A stretch of 64,000 nt of DNA from HRBIN24 sp035574155 (lineage in GTDB: Bacteria; Chloroflexota; Dehalococcoidia; SM23-28-2; HRBIN24). Below, piece after piece: positions 41,330 to 49,759 of this stretch. Each line of letters starts with the position of its first letter. Position 1 is the first letter of the stretch. The notes under the pieces are model-generated. The model saw only the letters and a list, made by a program, of their open reading frames with translations. It was not told where the DNA came from and did no database searches. The stretch spans positions 1 to 64,000 of the forward strand of contig DATLZD010000021.1 of NCBI GenBank assembly GCA_035574155.1. Reading direction: 5' to 3'. A program made the translations under genes and the position numbers.

Positions 41330-42379
41330 CTATTCCAGGCGGAAGGCCCGCACTGCCAGCGCCAGCGTGGCGACCGCCCAGGCGCCCACCAGCAGGATAT
41401 CTCGCCACGCCGTGAACACCGGCTCGCCGTGCAGGAGCACGGCCCGCAGCGCCTCCAGGAGGGGCGCCAGGGGCAGGTAGCCCACCACCTTGGCCAGGAA
41501 GGGAGGCAGCTGGTCGGTGGGAAAGAACACGCCCGACAGGAACATGAGGGGAAGGCCGATGGCGTTGCCCATACCTGCCGCCGCCGGCTCGGTGTTGGTG
41601 AAGGAGGCCACCACGATGCCCATGTTCAGGAAGACGAAGTTGCCCAGCAGCGCCAACGGAAAGGCCCAGAAGAGGGTGCCCGGCAGGTCGGCCCCGACCA
41701 GCCGTCCCACGCCCAGAATGACCGCCGTCTGCAGCAAGGACAGGACCAGGAAGGCAGCCACCTGGGCTAGCACGAAATGGGGGACGGGCAGCGGGGTCGT
41801 CTGGATGCGCCGCAGGATACGCTTGGACCTGTACCCCACCAGCGTCGTAGCCATGCCGATGATGGCGTACTGCATCAGTCCCATTCCCAGGATGCCGGGC
41901 ACCAGAAAGTCCATATAGCCTATGTCCCGCCCCGAGACGGCTTGCTGCTGCAACTGCACCGCCGGCTGCACCCCAGCCGCTTGCAGGTTGAACTCGTCGA
42001 AGAAGCGCTCCAGGGCGCTGAGGGCCATCTCGTTCAGCTGCACGTTGGCGAGGTTGTAGTAGGCCCTCGCCGTCCTGCCATCGCCCGCCAGGACCAGCAC
42101 GACGTCGTAATCGCCGTTGCGCAGCTTGCGCAGGGCCTCCGCCTCGCTGGCCTCGTCCTTGGTCTCGAACAGCTCCATGCGGGCGAGGGCCTGTCGTAGC
42201 GGCTGGGAGAGGGGACCGGTCGCCTCCTCCACCACTGCCAGGTCCACCTGGGGTGGCCGGTCCAGGTTGAAGAGGGCAAAGACGCCCATGAACATCACCG
42301 GGAAGGCCAGCGCCCAGAAAAGGCTCACGCGGTCACGGAACAGCATCTTCAGGTTGGCCATGACCAGGTTCAGCAGCAT
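41330..42379 (-). CDS. ABC transporter permease (ABC-2 type)
   Basis: A 349-residue membrane protein: one N-terminal helix, an extracytoplasmic domain of about 150 residues, then five or six helices (about 180-345), as in ABC-2 exporters such as the DrrB/YhgE group. Its ATG overlaps the stop of the ATPase gene (TGATG), so the pair forms one exporter. The substrate is unknown. Confidence 0.88.
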   Translation of the reverse strand: MLLNLVMANLKMLFRDRVSLFWALAFPVMFMGVFALFNLDRPPQVDLAVVEEATGPLSQPLRQALARMELFETKDEASEAEALRKLRNGDYDVVLVLAGDGRTARAYYNLANVQLNEMALSALERFFDEFNLQAAGVQPAVQLQQQAVSGRDIGYMDFLVPGILGMGLMQYAIIGMATTLVGYRSKRILRRIQTTPLPVPHFVLAQVAAFLVLSLLQTAVILGVGRLVGADLPGTLFWAFPLALLGNFVFLNMGIVVASFTNTEPAAAGMGNAIGLPLMFLSGVFFPTDQLPPFLAKVVGYLPLAPLLEALRAVLLHGEPVFTAWRDILLVGAWAVATLALAVRAFRLE

Positions 42380-43311
42380 CAGTCCCGCAGCTCCTTGCCC
42401 GTCAGGGCCAGGAAGACGTCCTCCAGGGTGGCCCGTTCCACCGCCAGGTCCACGAGGCCCACCTCCAGCTCCTGGAGGCGGGCCAGCACCAGGGGCAACG
42501 ACTCGGCAACGCTCCTGACCTGGAGCCGGTAGAGGCCGTCGCGACCGTCGGCGGGGCAGGCCACCTCGACGACACCCGCCACGGCCAGGGCGCGAGGGTC
42601 CACGGAGCGCTCCAGGTGGAGTCGGACGTGGAAGGGCGCCTCCAGGCGCGAGACCAGCGCATCGGGGGTGTCCAGCGCCACGATGCGCCCCCCGTCCATG
42701 ATGGCCACCCGGTCGCACAGGGCCTGCGCCTCCTCCATGTAGTGGGTGGTGAGGATGACGGTCCGCCCCTGGGAGCGCATGCCCCGCACCAGTTCCCACA
42801 GAGAGCGGCGCGCCTGGGGGTCCAGACCGGTGGTGGGCTCGTCCAGGAACACCACCTCGGGGTCGTTGACCAGGGCCGCCGCCAGCGAGAAGCGTTGCTG
42901 CTGCCCGCCCGAGAGGTGCTTCAGCAGTGACCCCGCCCTCTCCCGCAGGCCCACCATCTCCAGCAGGTCAAGGGCTGACAGGCGCCTACGGTAGAAGCTG
43001 CCGAACAGCTCCAGGATCTCCTTAAGGGTCAGGAAGTCGAAATAGGCCGATGCCTGCAGCTGGACACCTATGCGTTGCTTCACCTCGGCCGACTGTCGCT
43101 GAGGGTCCAGGCCCAGCACCCGCACGTGGCCCTCGTCGGGCTGGCGCAGGCCCTCGATGATCTCCAAGGTAGTCGTCTTGCCGGCACCGTTGGGCCCCAC
43201 GATGCCGAAGGTCTCGCCGCGTCGCACGGCGAAGCTGACGCCGTCGACGGCCACAATATCGCCGTAGCGCTTGCGCAGCCCTTGGACCGCGACGACCTCT
43301 TCCGAGTCCAT
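42379..43311 (-). CDS. ABC transporter ATP-binding protein
   Basis: A 310-residue ATPase. Walker A GPNGAGKTTT, signature LSGGQQQR, Walker B 'EVVFLDEPTTGLDP' and the H-loop TTHYMEEA are all intact. A C-terminal extension of about 90 residues is like DrrA-type drug or lipid exporters. The start at 43311 is chosen for closeness to the conserved N terminus; an ATG at 43329 is also possible. It is 35 nt downstream of the FAD reductase. Confidence 0.92.
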   Translation of the reverse strand: MDSEEVVAVQGLRKRYGDIVAVDGVSFAVRRGETFGIVGPNGAGKTTTLEIIEGLRQPDEGHVRVLGLDPQRQSAEVKQRIGVQLQASAYFDFLTLKEILELFGSFYRRRLSALDLLEMVGLRERAGSLLKHLSGGQQQRFSLAAALVNDPEVVFLDEPTTGLDPQARRSLWELVRGMRSQGRTVILTTHYMEEAQALCDRVAIMDGGRIVALDTPDALVSRLEAPFHVRLHLERSVDPRALAVAGVVEVACPADGRDGLYRLQVRSVAESLPLVLARLQELEVGLVDLAVERATLEDVFLALTGKELRD

Positions 43312-43345
43312 GGGTGGGCGCCCCCGCATCCAGTATGGCGCGGGG

Positions 43346-44572
43346 CTAGCCCTGGGGCAAAAGCGCGCGCAGGTCCTGCGCCTCGTCGGCCAGCCGCCCG
43401 GGGTCCAGGACGGCGCGGGACTGGATCAGCTCCCGGGCAGCGCGAATGTCCCGTGGCCGGTTTACGGCCAGGGTCGCTTCCAGCCGTCCCCCGCGCAGGT
43501 AGAATGCGGTGAAGCGACGCGCCCCAACGTCGCCCCGGAACACCACCCGGTCCCAGGCATCGGCAAAGCCCACATACTGCATGTTCAGGTCGTACTGGTC
43601 GGACCAGAACCAGGGCAGCTCGGCATAGGGCTCTTGGCGTAGCATACTGCGGGCCGCGGCGATGCCCTGGTTCTGGGCGTTGTGCCAGTGTTCCACCCGC
43701 AGACGCCGCCCCAGCAGGGGACTGTAGAAGTTGGCCACATCGCCGGCAGCATAGACGTCGGGGTGGGAGGTCCGACAGAACTCGTCCACCACGATGCCGT
43801 TGTCCACCTGTAGCCCGGCCTCCTGGGCCAGCTCCGTGGCCGGCTCGATGCCGACCCCGACCAGAACCACATCGCACTCGATGCGGCGCCCCGAGGAGGT
43901 GAGCACCGCCCGCACTCGTCTGTCGCCCTCGAAACGCTCCACCCCCTCGCCTAGGACCAGCTCCACCCCGTGCTCCAAGTGGATCTCGGCGTAGATGCGG
44001 CCCACTTCTGGGCCGAGGGCCTTTTGCAGGGGCAGGGGTAGGACCTCGACCATGGTCACCTCCAGCCCCTTTTCCCGGGCGGAGGCCGCCACCTCCGAGC
44101 CGATGAATCCCGCCCCTACCACCACCAGCCGCCGGCCCGGCCGCAACTCCCGCGCCAGCGCCTCGCTGTCGTCCACCGTGCGCAGGTAGTGGACGCCCTC
44201 CAGGTCGGCGCCCGGCACCTGCAACCGTCGCACGCGACCGCCCGTCGCCAGCAGCAGCTTGTCGAAGGAGAGGCGCTCGCCGTTGGACAGCTCCACGCGC
44301 TTGGCGGCCAGGTCCAGGGATACTGCCCGCACGCCCATGAGCAGCTCTATCTCCTGCTCGGCCCAGAAGGCCTCGGGCTGGACGAACAGCTCCTCGCGGG
44401 GCATCTCGCCCCGCAGGTATTCCTTGGACAGGGGAGGCCGCTCGTAGGGCGGGTGCGGCTCCTCCCCCACCAGGAAGATGCGGCCGTCGAAACCCTCCTT
44501 CCGCAGCGCCTCGGCCGCCCGGCCCCCGGCCAGGTTGGCGCCCACTATTACCACGGTAGACGGTGCTGCCAT
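43346..44572 (-). CDS. FAD-dependent pyridine nucleotide reductase (ferredoxin/rubredoxin reductase-like)
   Basis: A 408-residue two-dinucleotide-fold flavoprotein. The FAD motif is 'VVIVGANLAGGRAAEALR', the NAD(P)H motif is 'LVVVGAGFIGSEVAASA', and 'DVYAAGDVA' closes the FAD site. 'PPYERPPLSKEYLRG' is typical of BphA4/putidaredoxin-reductase relatives that pass electrons to ferredoxin for P450 or Rieske oxygenases. The start at 44572 has GGAAGGAGC. A cytochrome P450 is encoded 1.2 kb away; no ferredoxin gene is near. Confidence 0.88.
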   Translation of the reverse strand: MAAPSTVVIVGANLAGGRAAEALRKEGFDGRIFLVGEEPHPPYERPPLSKEYLRGEMPREELFVQPEAFWAEQEIELLMGVRAVSLDLAAKRVELSNGERLSFDKLLLATGGRVRRLQVPGADLEGVHYLRTVDDSEALARELRPGRRLVVVGAGFIGSEVAASAREKGLEVTMVEVLPLPLQKALGPEVGRIYAEIHLEHGVELVLGEGVERFEGDRRVRAVLTSSGRRIECDVVLVGVGIEPATELAQEAGLQVDNGIVVDEFCRTSHPDVYAAGDVANFYSPLLGRRLRVEHWHNAQNQGIAAARSMLRQEPYAELPWFWSDQYDLNMQYVGFADAWDRVVFRGDVGARRFTAFYLRGGRLEATLAVNRPRDIRAARELIQSRAVLDPGRLADEAQDLRALLPQG

Positions 44573-44634
44573 GCTCCTTCCCTCGCTCCCCTTTTGGGTC
44601 AATTCTACGCCTGGCAGCGGCCTACGGCTCCATC

Positions 44635-44640
44635 TATACT
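44635..44640 (+). promoter_or_regulatory. -10 element TATACT of the aldo/keto reductase gene
   Basis: TATACT lies 22 nt before the ATG at 44663, leaving room for a short leader with a GAGGTGGGA ribosome site. The -35 is weak. Confidence 0.35.
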
Positions 44641-44662
44641 GGGAGGATGAGGTGGGACCGAG

Positions 44663-45664
44663 ATGAAGTACCGCAGGCTGGGCAGGACTGACCTGACTGT
44701 CTCCGAGGTGGGCTTCGGCGTCTGGTCGGTGGCCACTACCTGGTGGGGGGTCACCGACCAGGAGCTGGGCAAACGGCTGCTGCGGCGCGCCTTTGACCTA
44801 GGCATCAACTTCTACGACACGGCCGACGTCTACGGCAACGGCCTGGGAGAGACGATGCTGGCCGAGGCCCTGGCCGACATCCCCCGCGACCGGATGGTCA
44901 TCGCCACCAAGTTCGGCTACGACTTCTACACCCACGTCCGCGAGCGCAGCGGCCACAAGGAGCTGCCCCAGGACTTCTCCCCCGCCTTCGTGCGCCGCGC
45001 CCTGGAGGAGAGCCTGCGCCGCCTGCGCACCGATTACGTGGACCTCTACCAGCTCCACAATCCCCGTCTGTGGGCCATAGAGCGCGACGACCTCTTCCAG
45101 CTGCTGGAGGACCTGCGGCAGGAGGGGAAGGTCCGCTATATAGGCGTGGCCCTCGGCCCCGACATAGGCTGGGAGGAGGAGGGCGTCGCGTCCATGCGCA
45201 TGCGACGGGTGGACAGCCTCCAGATCATATACAGCATCCTGGAGCAGCAGCCGGCCCGCCTCTTCTTCCCCGTCGCCCACGAGACGGACACTGGGCTCCT
45301 CGCGCGGGTGCCCCACGCGTCGGGCCTTCTGGACGGAACCTACACCCCTGGAATGACCTTCCCCGAGAGCGACCACCGCAGCCACCGCAAGCGGGAGTGG
45401 CTGGAGCGGTCCCTGCGTCGGGTGGAAAAGATAGGCTTCATCTATGGGCCAGAGACGGGACGGACCATCGCTCAGGCAGCCATCCAGTTCTGCCTGTCGG
45501 AGCCGGCCATCGCCTCGGTCCTGCCCAACATCACCAGCGAGCGTGAGCTGGAGGAGTTCGCAGCCGCCCCCGACACACCTCCCCTGACGGGTGAGGAGGT
45601 GGCCCGCCTGCACGACCTGTTCGACCACGACTTTTACCTGGAGCCGGAAGAGGCCCACGCCTGA
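44663..45664 (+). CDS. aldo/keto reductase
   Basis: A 333-residue (beta/alpha)8 NADPH-dependent reductase. The tetrad is visible: Asp and Tyr in NFYDTADVYG, Lys in VIATKFG, and His in DLYQLHNP. 'GPETGRTIAQAAIQFCLS' is the C-terminal cofactor region. It should reduce an aldehyde or ketone, or oxidise an alcohol. It is divergent from the FAD reductase and followed by the P450. Confidence 0.92.
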   Translation: MKYRRLGRTDLTVSEVGFGVWSVATTWWGVTDQELGKRLLRRAFDLGINFYDTADVYGNGLGETMLAEALADIPRDRMVIATKFGYDFYTHVRERSGHKELPQDFSPAFVRRALEESLRRLRTDYVDLYQLHNPRLWAIERDDLFQLLEDLRQEGKVRYIGVALGPDIGWEEEGVASMRMRRVDSLQIIYSILEQQPARLFFPVAHETDTGLLARVPHASGLLDGTYTPGMTFPESDHRSHRKREWLERSLRRVEKIGFIYGPETGRTIAQAAIQFCLSEPAIASVLPNITSERELEEFAAAPDTPPLTGEEVARLHDLFDHDFYLEPEEAHA

Positions 45665-45689
45665 GCCCACGGGCAGGCTCCAACACCTG

Positions 45690-45718
45690 TTGCCTGGTCA
45701 GCCGCTAAGTTATACAAT
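45690..45718 (+). promoter_or_regulatory. promoter of the P450 gene (TTGCCT-17-TACAAT)
   Basis: TTGCCT at 45690-45695 and TACAAT at 45713-45718 are separated by exactly 17 bp. A leader of about 17 nt contains a GGGGGTGA ribosome site. Confidence 0.65.
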
Positions 45719-45741
45719 GCTGGCCACACGGGGGTGATGCG

Positions 45742-46950
45742 ATGCTGGAGCCGTTCAATCCCTTCCGTCCCCAGGTGGTGGCAGACCCTTACCCCTACTA
45801 CCGACGCTACCGCCAGGAGGAGCCAGTCCACTTCAGCGAGGCGCTGGACGCCTGGGTCCTGACCCGCTATCGGGACGTGGAGGCCGTCCTCAACGACGAC
45901 CGCTTCTCGGCCAACCGTCGCCTGGCCCGCAACCGCTTCGCCCAGATGATGGTCCAGCAGGAGATGCAGCGCATGGGGCCCGTGGGACAGGTGACCACCA
46001 TGCTGGGGGCCGACCCGCCCGAGCACACCCGCCTGCGGCGCCTGGTGAGCAAGGCCTTCACCGCCAGGGCGGTCGAGAGCCTCCGCCCCCGCATCCAGGC
46101 CCTGGTGGACGAGCTGCTGGACGAGGCGGAGCAGAAGGGGGACTTTGACCTGGTGGCCGAGCTGGCCTTCCCGCTGCCCGTCATCGTCATCGCCGAGATG
46201 TTGGGGGTGCCCCCGGAGGACAGGCACCTGTTCAAGCGCTGGTCCGACGACGTGGCCGCCAGCCTCGGCATCCTCACCGCCCCCGATGTGGCCGAGCGCG
46301 CCCGCCAGAGCATCCTGGAGATGACCGATTACTTCCGCGAGGCGGTAGCCGAGCGGCGACGTCGTCCCCGCGAGGACCTCATCAGCGGGCTGGTGGCGGC
46401 CGAGGAGCAGGGCCAGGCCCTCTCGGAGCAGGAGGTGCTGGCCACCCTCGTGCTGCTGCTGGTGGCCGGTAACGAGACCACCACCAACCTCATCGGCAAC
46501 GGCATGCTGTCCCTCTTCCGCCACCCGGACCAATGGGAGCGCCTGTGCCGGGAGCCGGAGCTGGTCCGCCCGGCGGTGGAGGAGCTGTTACGCTACGAGA
46601 GCCCTGCCCAGGCCACCACCAGGGTCGCCCTGACCGAGATAGAGATAGATGGCCACCGCGTCCAGCCCTACCAGCTCGTCATGTGCGTCATCGGGGCCGC
46701 CAACCGGGACCCCGAGGTCTTCCCCGACCCCGACCGGCTGGACATCGCGCGCGAGCCCAATCCCCACCTGGCCTTCGGCGACGGCATCCACTTCTGCCTG
46801 GGGGCACCCCTGGCCCGGGCCGAGGCCCAGACAGCCTTCGCCGCCTTGGCCCGGCGCTTTCCCCATATCCGTCCCCTCAGCGCCGAGGCGGAATGGGGTC
46901 CCAACTACATCCTGCGCGGCCTCAAACGCCTGCCCGTCTCCGTGCGCTAG
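45742..46950 (+). CDS. cytochrome P450
   Basis: A 402-residue soluble class I P450. The I-helix oxygen-binding motif is AGNETTTN, the K-helix ExxR is in EELLRYESP, and the haem loop FGDGIHFCLG places the axial Cys352. Length and layout fit bacterial CYPs that need a ferredoxin and a reductase. The FAD reductase at 43346-44572 is a candidate partner. The substrate is unknown. Confidence 0.94.
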   Translation: MLEPFNPFRPQVVADPYPYYRRYRQEEPVHFSEALDAWVLTRYRDVEAVLNDDRFSANRRLARNRFAQMMVQQEMQRMGPVGQVTTMLGADPPEHTRLRRLVSKAFTARAVESLRPRIQALVDELLDEAEQKGDFDLVAELAFPLPVIVIAEMLGVPPEDRHLFKRWSDDVAASLGILTAPDVAERARQSILEMTDYFREAVAERRRRPREDLISGLVAAEEQGQALSEQEVLATLVLLLVAGNETTTNLIGNGMLSLFRHPDQWERLCREPELVRPAVEELLRYESPAQATTRVALTEIEIDGHRVQPYQLVMCVIGAANRDPEVFPDPDRLDIAREPNPHLAFGDGIHFCLGAPLARAEAQTAFAALARRFPHIRPLSAEAEWGPNYILRGLKRLPVSVR

Positions 46951-46960
46951 GGCCTGGCCA

Positions 46961-47794
46961 CTAGGGGGACAACCGCTGGGCGCCGGCGTAGACGTTGAAG
47001 CGTTCCGGCCCCAGGAACCCCACCAGCGTCATGCCGTAGGCCTCGGCCACCCGTACCGCCAGGGAGCTGGGGGCACCCAGGGCAGCCAGGACCGGTATGC
47101 CCGCCATGGCGGCCTTCTGGGCCAGCTCGAAGCTCGCCCTTCCGCTCACCAGCACTATGGTGTCGGACGCGGGCAGTCTCCCCGAGAGGAGGAGCGCCCC
47201 TACCAGTTTGTCCATGGCGTTGTGCCGGCCCACGTCCTCGCGCAGCATCAGCAGATGGCCGCGTTCATCGAACAGGGCTGCAGCATGCACACCGCCCGTG
47301 GTGGCGAAGAGCCCCTGGGCCTGTCTGAGCCGCGCAGGCAGCCCCTGCAATAGGGACGGCGCCAGGGCCATGTGTCCCGATGGCCCCCGCGGACAGAGGG
47401 CCCGCAGGTGGTCCAGGGACGCCCGACCGCACACGCCGCAGGCAGAGGTGGTGTAGACATGACGCGAGAGGGCCACGGGGTCGAAGGGCACGCCTTCCGC
47501 CAGGTGGACCTCCACCACGTTATCGGGGTGGGGCTCGCTGTCGTCGCCATTCGCGATGGAGACGATGTCGCCGGGGCCCCCCACAACCCCCTCGCAGTAG
47601 AGCAGCCCCACCGCCAGCTCGAAGTCGTGGCCGGGAGTGCGCATGACGACGGCCAGGGGAAAGGTGCGACGACGCCCCTCCTGCGTCGTTACCACCCGCA
47701 CCTCCAGCGGCTCCTCCACCGCCAGCAGGTCTCGGCGCAGGGAGATCTGCCGCCCGCCCACCGACAGGACCGGACGCCTCTCCGTGCCCTCCAA
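46961..47794 (-). CDS. fdhD: formate dehydrogenase accessory sulfurtransferase FdhD
   Basis: A 277-residue FdhD protein, which passes sulfur to the molybdenum cofactor of formate dehydrogenases. The CxxC is C119-G-V-C122 in 'YTTSACGVCGRAS'. 'LLMLREDVGRHNAMDKLVG' and 'LVSGRASFELAQKAAMAGIP' are family signatures. The start is TTG at 47794 with AGGAGGGAG upstream; the open frame extends further but lacks similarity. No formate dehydrogenase gene is in the window. Confidence 0.9.
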   Translation of the reverse strand: MEGTERRPVLSVGGRQISLRRDLLAVEEPLEVRVVTTQEGRRRTFPLAVVMRTPGHDFELAVGLLYCEGVVGGPGDIVSIANGDDSEPHPDNVVEVHLAEGVPFDPVALSRHVYTTSACGVCGRASLDHLRALCPRGPSGHMALAPSLLQGLPARLRQAQGLFATTGGVHAAALFDERGHLLMLREDVGRHNAMDKLVGALLLSGRLPASDTIVLVSGRASFELAQKAAMAGIPVLAALGAPSSLAVRVAEAYGMTLVGFLGPERFNVYAGAQRLSP

Positions 47795-47847
47795 TGCTCC
47801 CTCCTGGGCAGGCCGATGATATGCACCCCCATGCCCACCGGTCAACC

Positions 47848-47856
47848 TGCTATGAT
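47848..47856 (+). promoter_or_regulatory. extended -10 promoter TGcTATGAT of the amidase gene
   Basis: TGC plus TATGAT ends 9 nt before the ATG at 47866, so the message is predicted to be leaderless. No -35 is evident and no ribosome site precedes the ATG. Confidence 0.5.
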
Positions 47857-47865
47857 GGGGCTGCC

Positions 47866-48795
47866 ATGGGCCTTCGGGCTGCAGCCGCCCTCTGCTGCCT
47901 GCTGGGCGTGGCCTTGTCCATGGCCTGCAGCCCTGCCACCCCCGTAACTGCACCCCCGGTCCCTCCTCCTGCCCCGGGGGAGGCTGAGGGGCACGGCGAG
48001 GAGGACGGACCAGCGGCGGCCGGTCCGGCCCAGGCCGACGGCCCTGCGCAGGGCACTACCGACCTCGCCGTCGTCCTGCCCGGCAAGCGTATCTGCCTCG
48101 ACCCCGGACATGACGCCAACTCGCCGGGGGCCGCGGCCAGGGATGCCTCCGGCCGCGTAATATTCGACGAGCACGTCCTCACCCTCGAGGTGGCCTACCG
48201 CCTGAAACCTCTGCTCGAGGCGGAGGGGTTCTCCGTCTGCGTCACCCGCACGCCCGATGGCAGCCCGGTAGTGCGGCCAAGGGACGAGAACGGCAACGGG
48301 CGCGTCGAGGGATGGGAGCGGGCACAGGCCAAGATAGACTACATCAACGCCTTCGGTGCCCATGTGCTGGTCTCCATCCATTTCAACGGCATTTCTGACC
48401 CGTCCGTGCGTGGCACTGAGGTCTACTACTCGGACACCGGCCCCCATGAGGCCGGCAACCGCTCGCTGGCCAGTAACCTGCTTGAGTCGCTGGTGGCAGC
48501 CATCCGCTCCGCCGGTTACCAGGTGGCAGACAGGGGCATCAGGAGCGACAACTACAAGCCCTACGGCCGCCTCTGGATACTGGGCCACAACGACCAACTG
48601 GCACGGAAGGCCCTCTGGGAGGCAGGGGCACTGGTGGAGGTGCTCTTTCTCACCAACCCGGACGACGTGGGCTTCCTGCAGCGTCCCGATGCCCTGGACG
48701 TGATAGCGCGGGGCCTACGGGAGGGCATCGTCCGTTACTGGTCAGCGGCCCACCCACCGCCCGACCAGGCACGCCGGCCCGCTTCCCCTCCCTAG
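47866..48795 (+). CDS. N-acetylmuramoyl-L-alanine amidase, lipoprotein
   Basis: A 309-residue amidase_3 enzyme that cleaves the amide between muramic acid and the stem peptide. Residues 1-21 are a lipoprotein signal with lipobox ending at Cys21, and a Pro/Gly/Ala-rich linker runs to about 70. Zinc ligands are His82 (LDPGHDAN), Glu102 (FDEHVL) and His172 (VSIHFNG), with the catalytic Glu in 'LVEVLFLTN'. It should work outside the membrane in cell-wall turnover. The ATG at 47866 is the only start that gives a proper signal peptide. Confidence 0.9.
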   Translation: MGLRAAAALCCLLGVALSMACSPATPVTAPPVPPPAPGEAEGHGEEDGPAAAGPAQADGPAQGTTDLAVVLPGKRICLDPGHDANSPGAAARDASGRVIFDEHVLTLEVAYRLKPLLEAEGFSVCVTRTPDGSPVVRPRDENGNGRVEGWERAQAKIDYINAFGAHVLVSIHFNGISDPSVRGTEVYYSDTGPHEAGNRSLASNLLESLVAAIRSAGYQVADRGIRSDNYKPYGRLWILGHNDQLARKALWEAGALVEVLFLTNPDDVGFLQRPDALDVIARGLREGIVRYWSAAHPPPDQARRPASPP

Positions 48796-48804
48796 ACCCG
48801 CCGC

Positions 48805-48820
48805 GTTACCGCTTCGCAAC
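48805..48820. promoter_or_regulatory. GTTAC-N6-GCAAC site
   Basis: Half-sites GTTAC (48805-48809) and GCAAC (48816-48820) are spaced by 6 nt, the same arrangement as at 51620-51635. It lies between the amidase gene and the end of the response-regulator gene. Confidence 0.3.
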
Positions 48821-48888
48821 GACGCGGACGGGCCTGTTTACGGGGCTGCAATGCCGGGCCGACTAACATCCTGAGCGTGGCGCCCGAG

Positions 48889-48921
48889 GGGCTGCCCGGC
48901 CCGAGGGGGCCTGGGCAGCCC
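48889..48921 (-). terminator. 9-bp hairpin between convergent genes
   Basis: GGGCTGCCC (48889-48897) pairs perfectly with GGGCAGCCC (48913-48921) around a 15-nt loop. It is about 120-150 nt downstream of both convergent genes. No T-run is present. Confidence 0.35.
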
Positions 48922-49039
48922 AGCCCCGGCAGCGGGCGGTGGAGTGTCCGTGCTCCGTGGGGGTGCGGGGGGATGCGATGGCGGGGCCGACCTACCGCTC
49001 GCTGCCAGGGCCAGGGAGCACACGGCGGCGGAAAGACCC

Positions 49040-49759
49040 CTAATCGGGACGCTGCTCGTAGGCGATGACCTCGGCGTCCAGCATATAGCCGATGCCCGGC
49101 ATGGTCTTGATGATGGACGGATCCGCCGGATTGTCGCCCAGCTTGCGGCGCAGGCGCGAGACCCACACCCGCAGGTACTGGACGTCGTCGCGGTACTCCG
49201 GGCCCCAGACCTTGCTCAGCAACTCGCTGTTGGTCAGGACGCGGCCGGCATGGGCGGCCAGTTGCTGCAGCAGCAGCCATTCGGTGCGGGTCAGGGGCAC
49301 CACCTCTCCTTGACGGAGCACCAGCCGCCTGTCCATATCTATCTCCAGGCCGCCCGCCAGCATGAGCCGGCGGCCCGACAGCCGGGCCCCGGAGGTGCGG
49401 CGCAGGACGGCACGGATCCGCGCTGCCACCTCATCGGGACTGAAGGGCTTGACCACATAATCGTCGGCACCCAGCTCCAGTCCCCGCACCTTGTCGCTGT
49501 CCGTGTCCCTGGCCGTCAGCAGGATGATGGGGGCATCGCTGCGTTCGCGCAGACGCCTCATGACCTCCAGACCCGACATCCCGGGCAGCATAACGTCCAG
49601 CAGCACTATGTCGGGACGTTGCTCCTCAGCCAGGCGCAGGGCCTCCTCGCCGTCGCTGGCGGTGATGACCCTCAACCCTTGCTCCGTCAGCTCCTGCTTC
49701 AGCAGGCGCAGGATGCCCGGCTCGTCGTCCACGGCCAGCACCAGCGGCGGTGCGGTCAT
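49040..49759 (-). CDS. OmpR/PhoB-type response regulator
   Basis: A 239-residue regulator. The receiver domain (1-120) has the acidic pair DDE at 11-13, phospho-acceptor Asp55 (LLDVMLPG) and Lys104 (VVKPF). The C-terminal winged helix (about 135-235) includes 'LTRTEWLLLQQLAAHAGRVLT' and 'VQYLRVWVSRLRRKLG'. KdpE- or PhoB-like. The ATG forms an ATGA overlap with the kinase stop, so kinase and regulator form a coupled two-component pair. Candidate binding sites are the GTTAC repeats nearby. Confidence 0.93.
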   Translation of the reverse strand: MTAPPLVLAVDDEPGILRLLKQELTEQGLRVITASDGEEALRLAEEQRPDIVLLDVMLPGMSGLEVMRRLRERSDAPIILLTARDTDSDKVRGLELGADDYVVKPFSPDEVAARIRAVLRRTSGARLSGRRLMLAGGLEIDMDRRLVLRQGEVVPLTRTEWLLLQQLAAHAGRVLTNSELLSKVWGPEYRDDVQYLRVWVSRLRRKLGDNPADPSIIKTMPGIGYMLDAEVIAYEQRPD

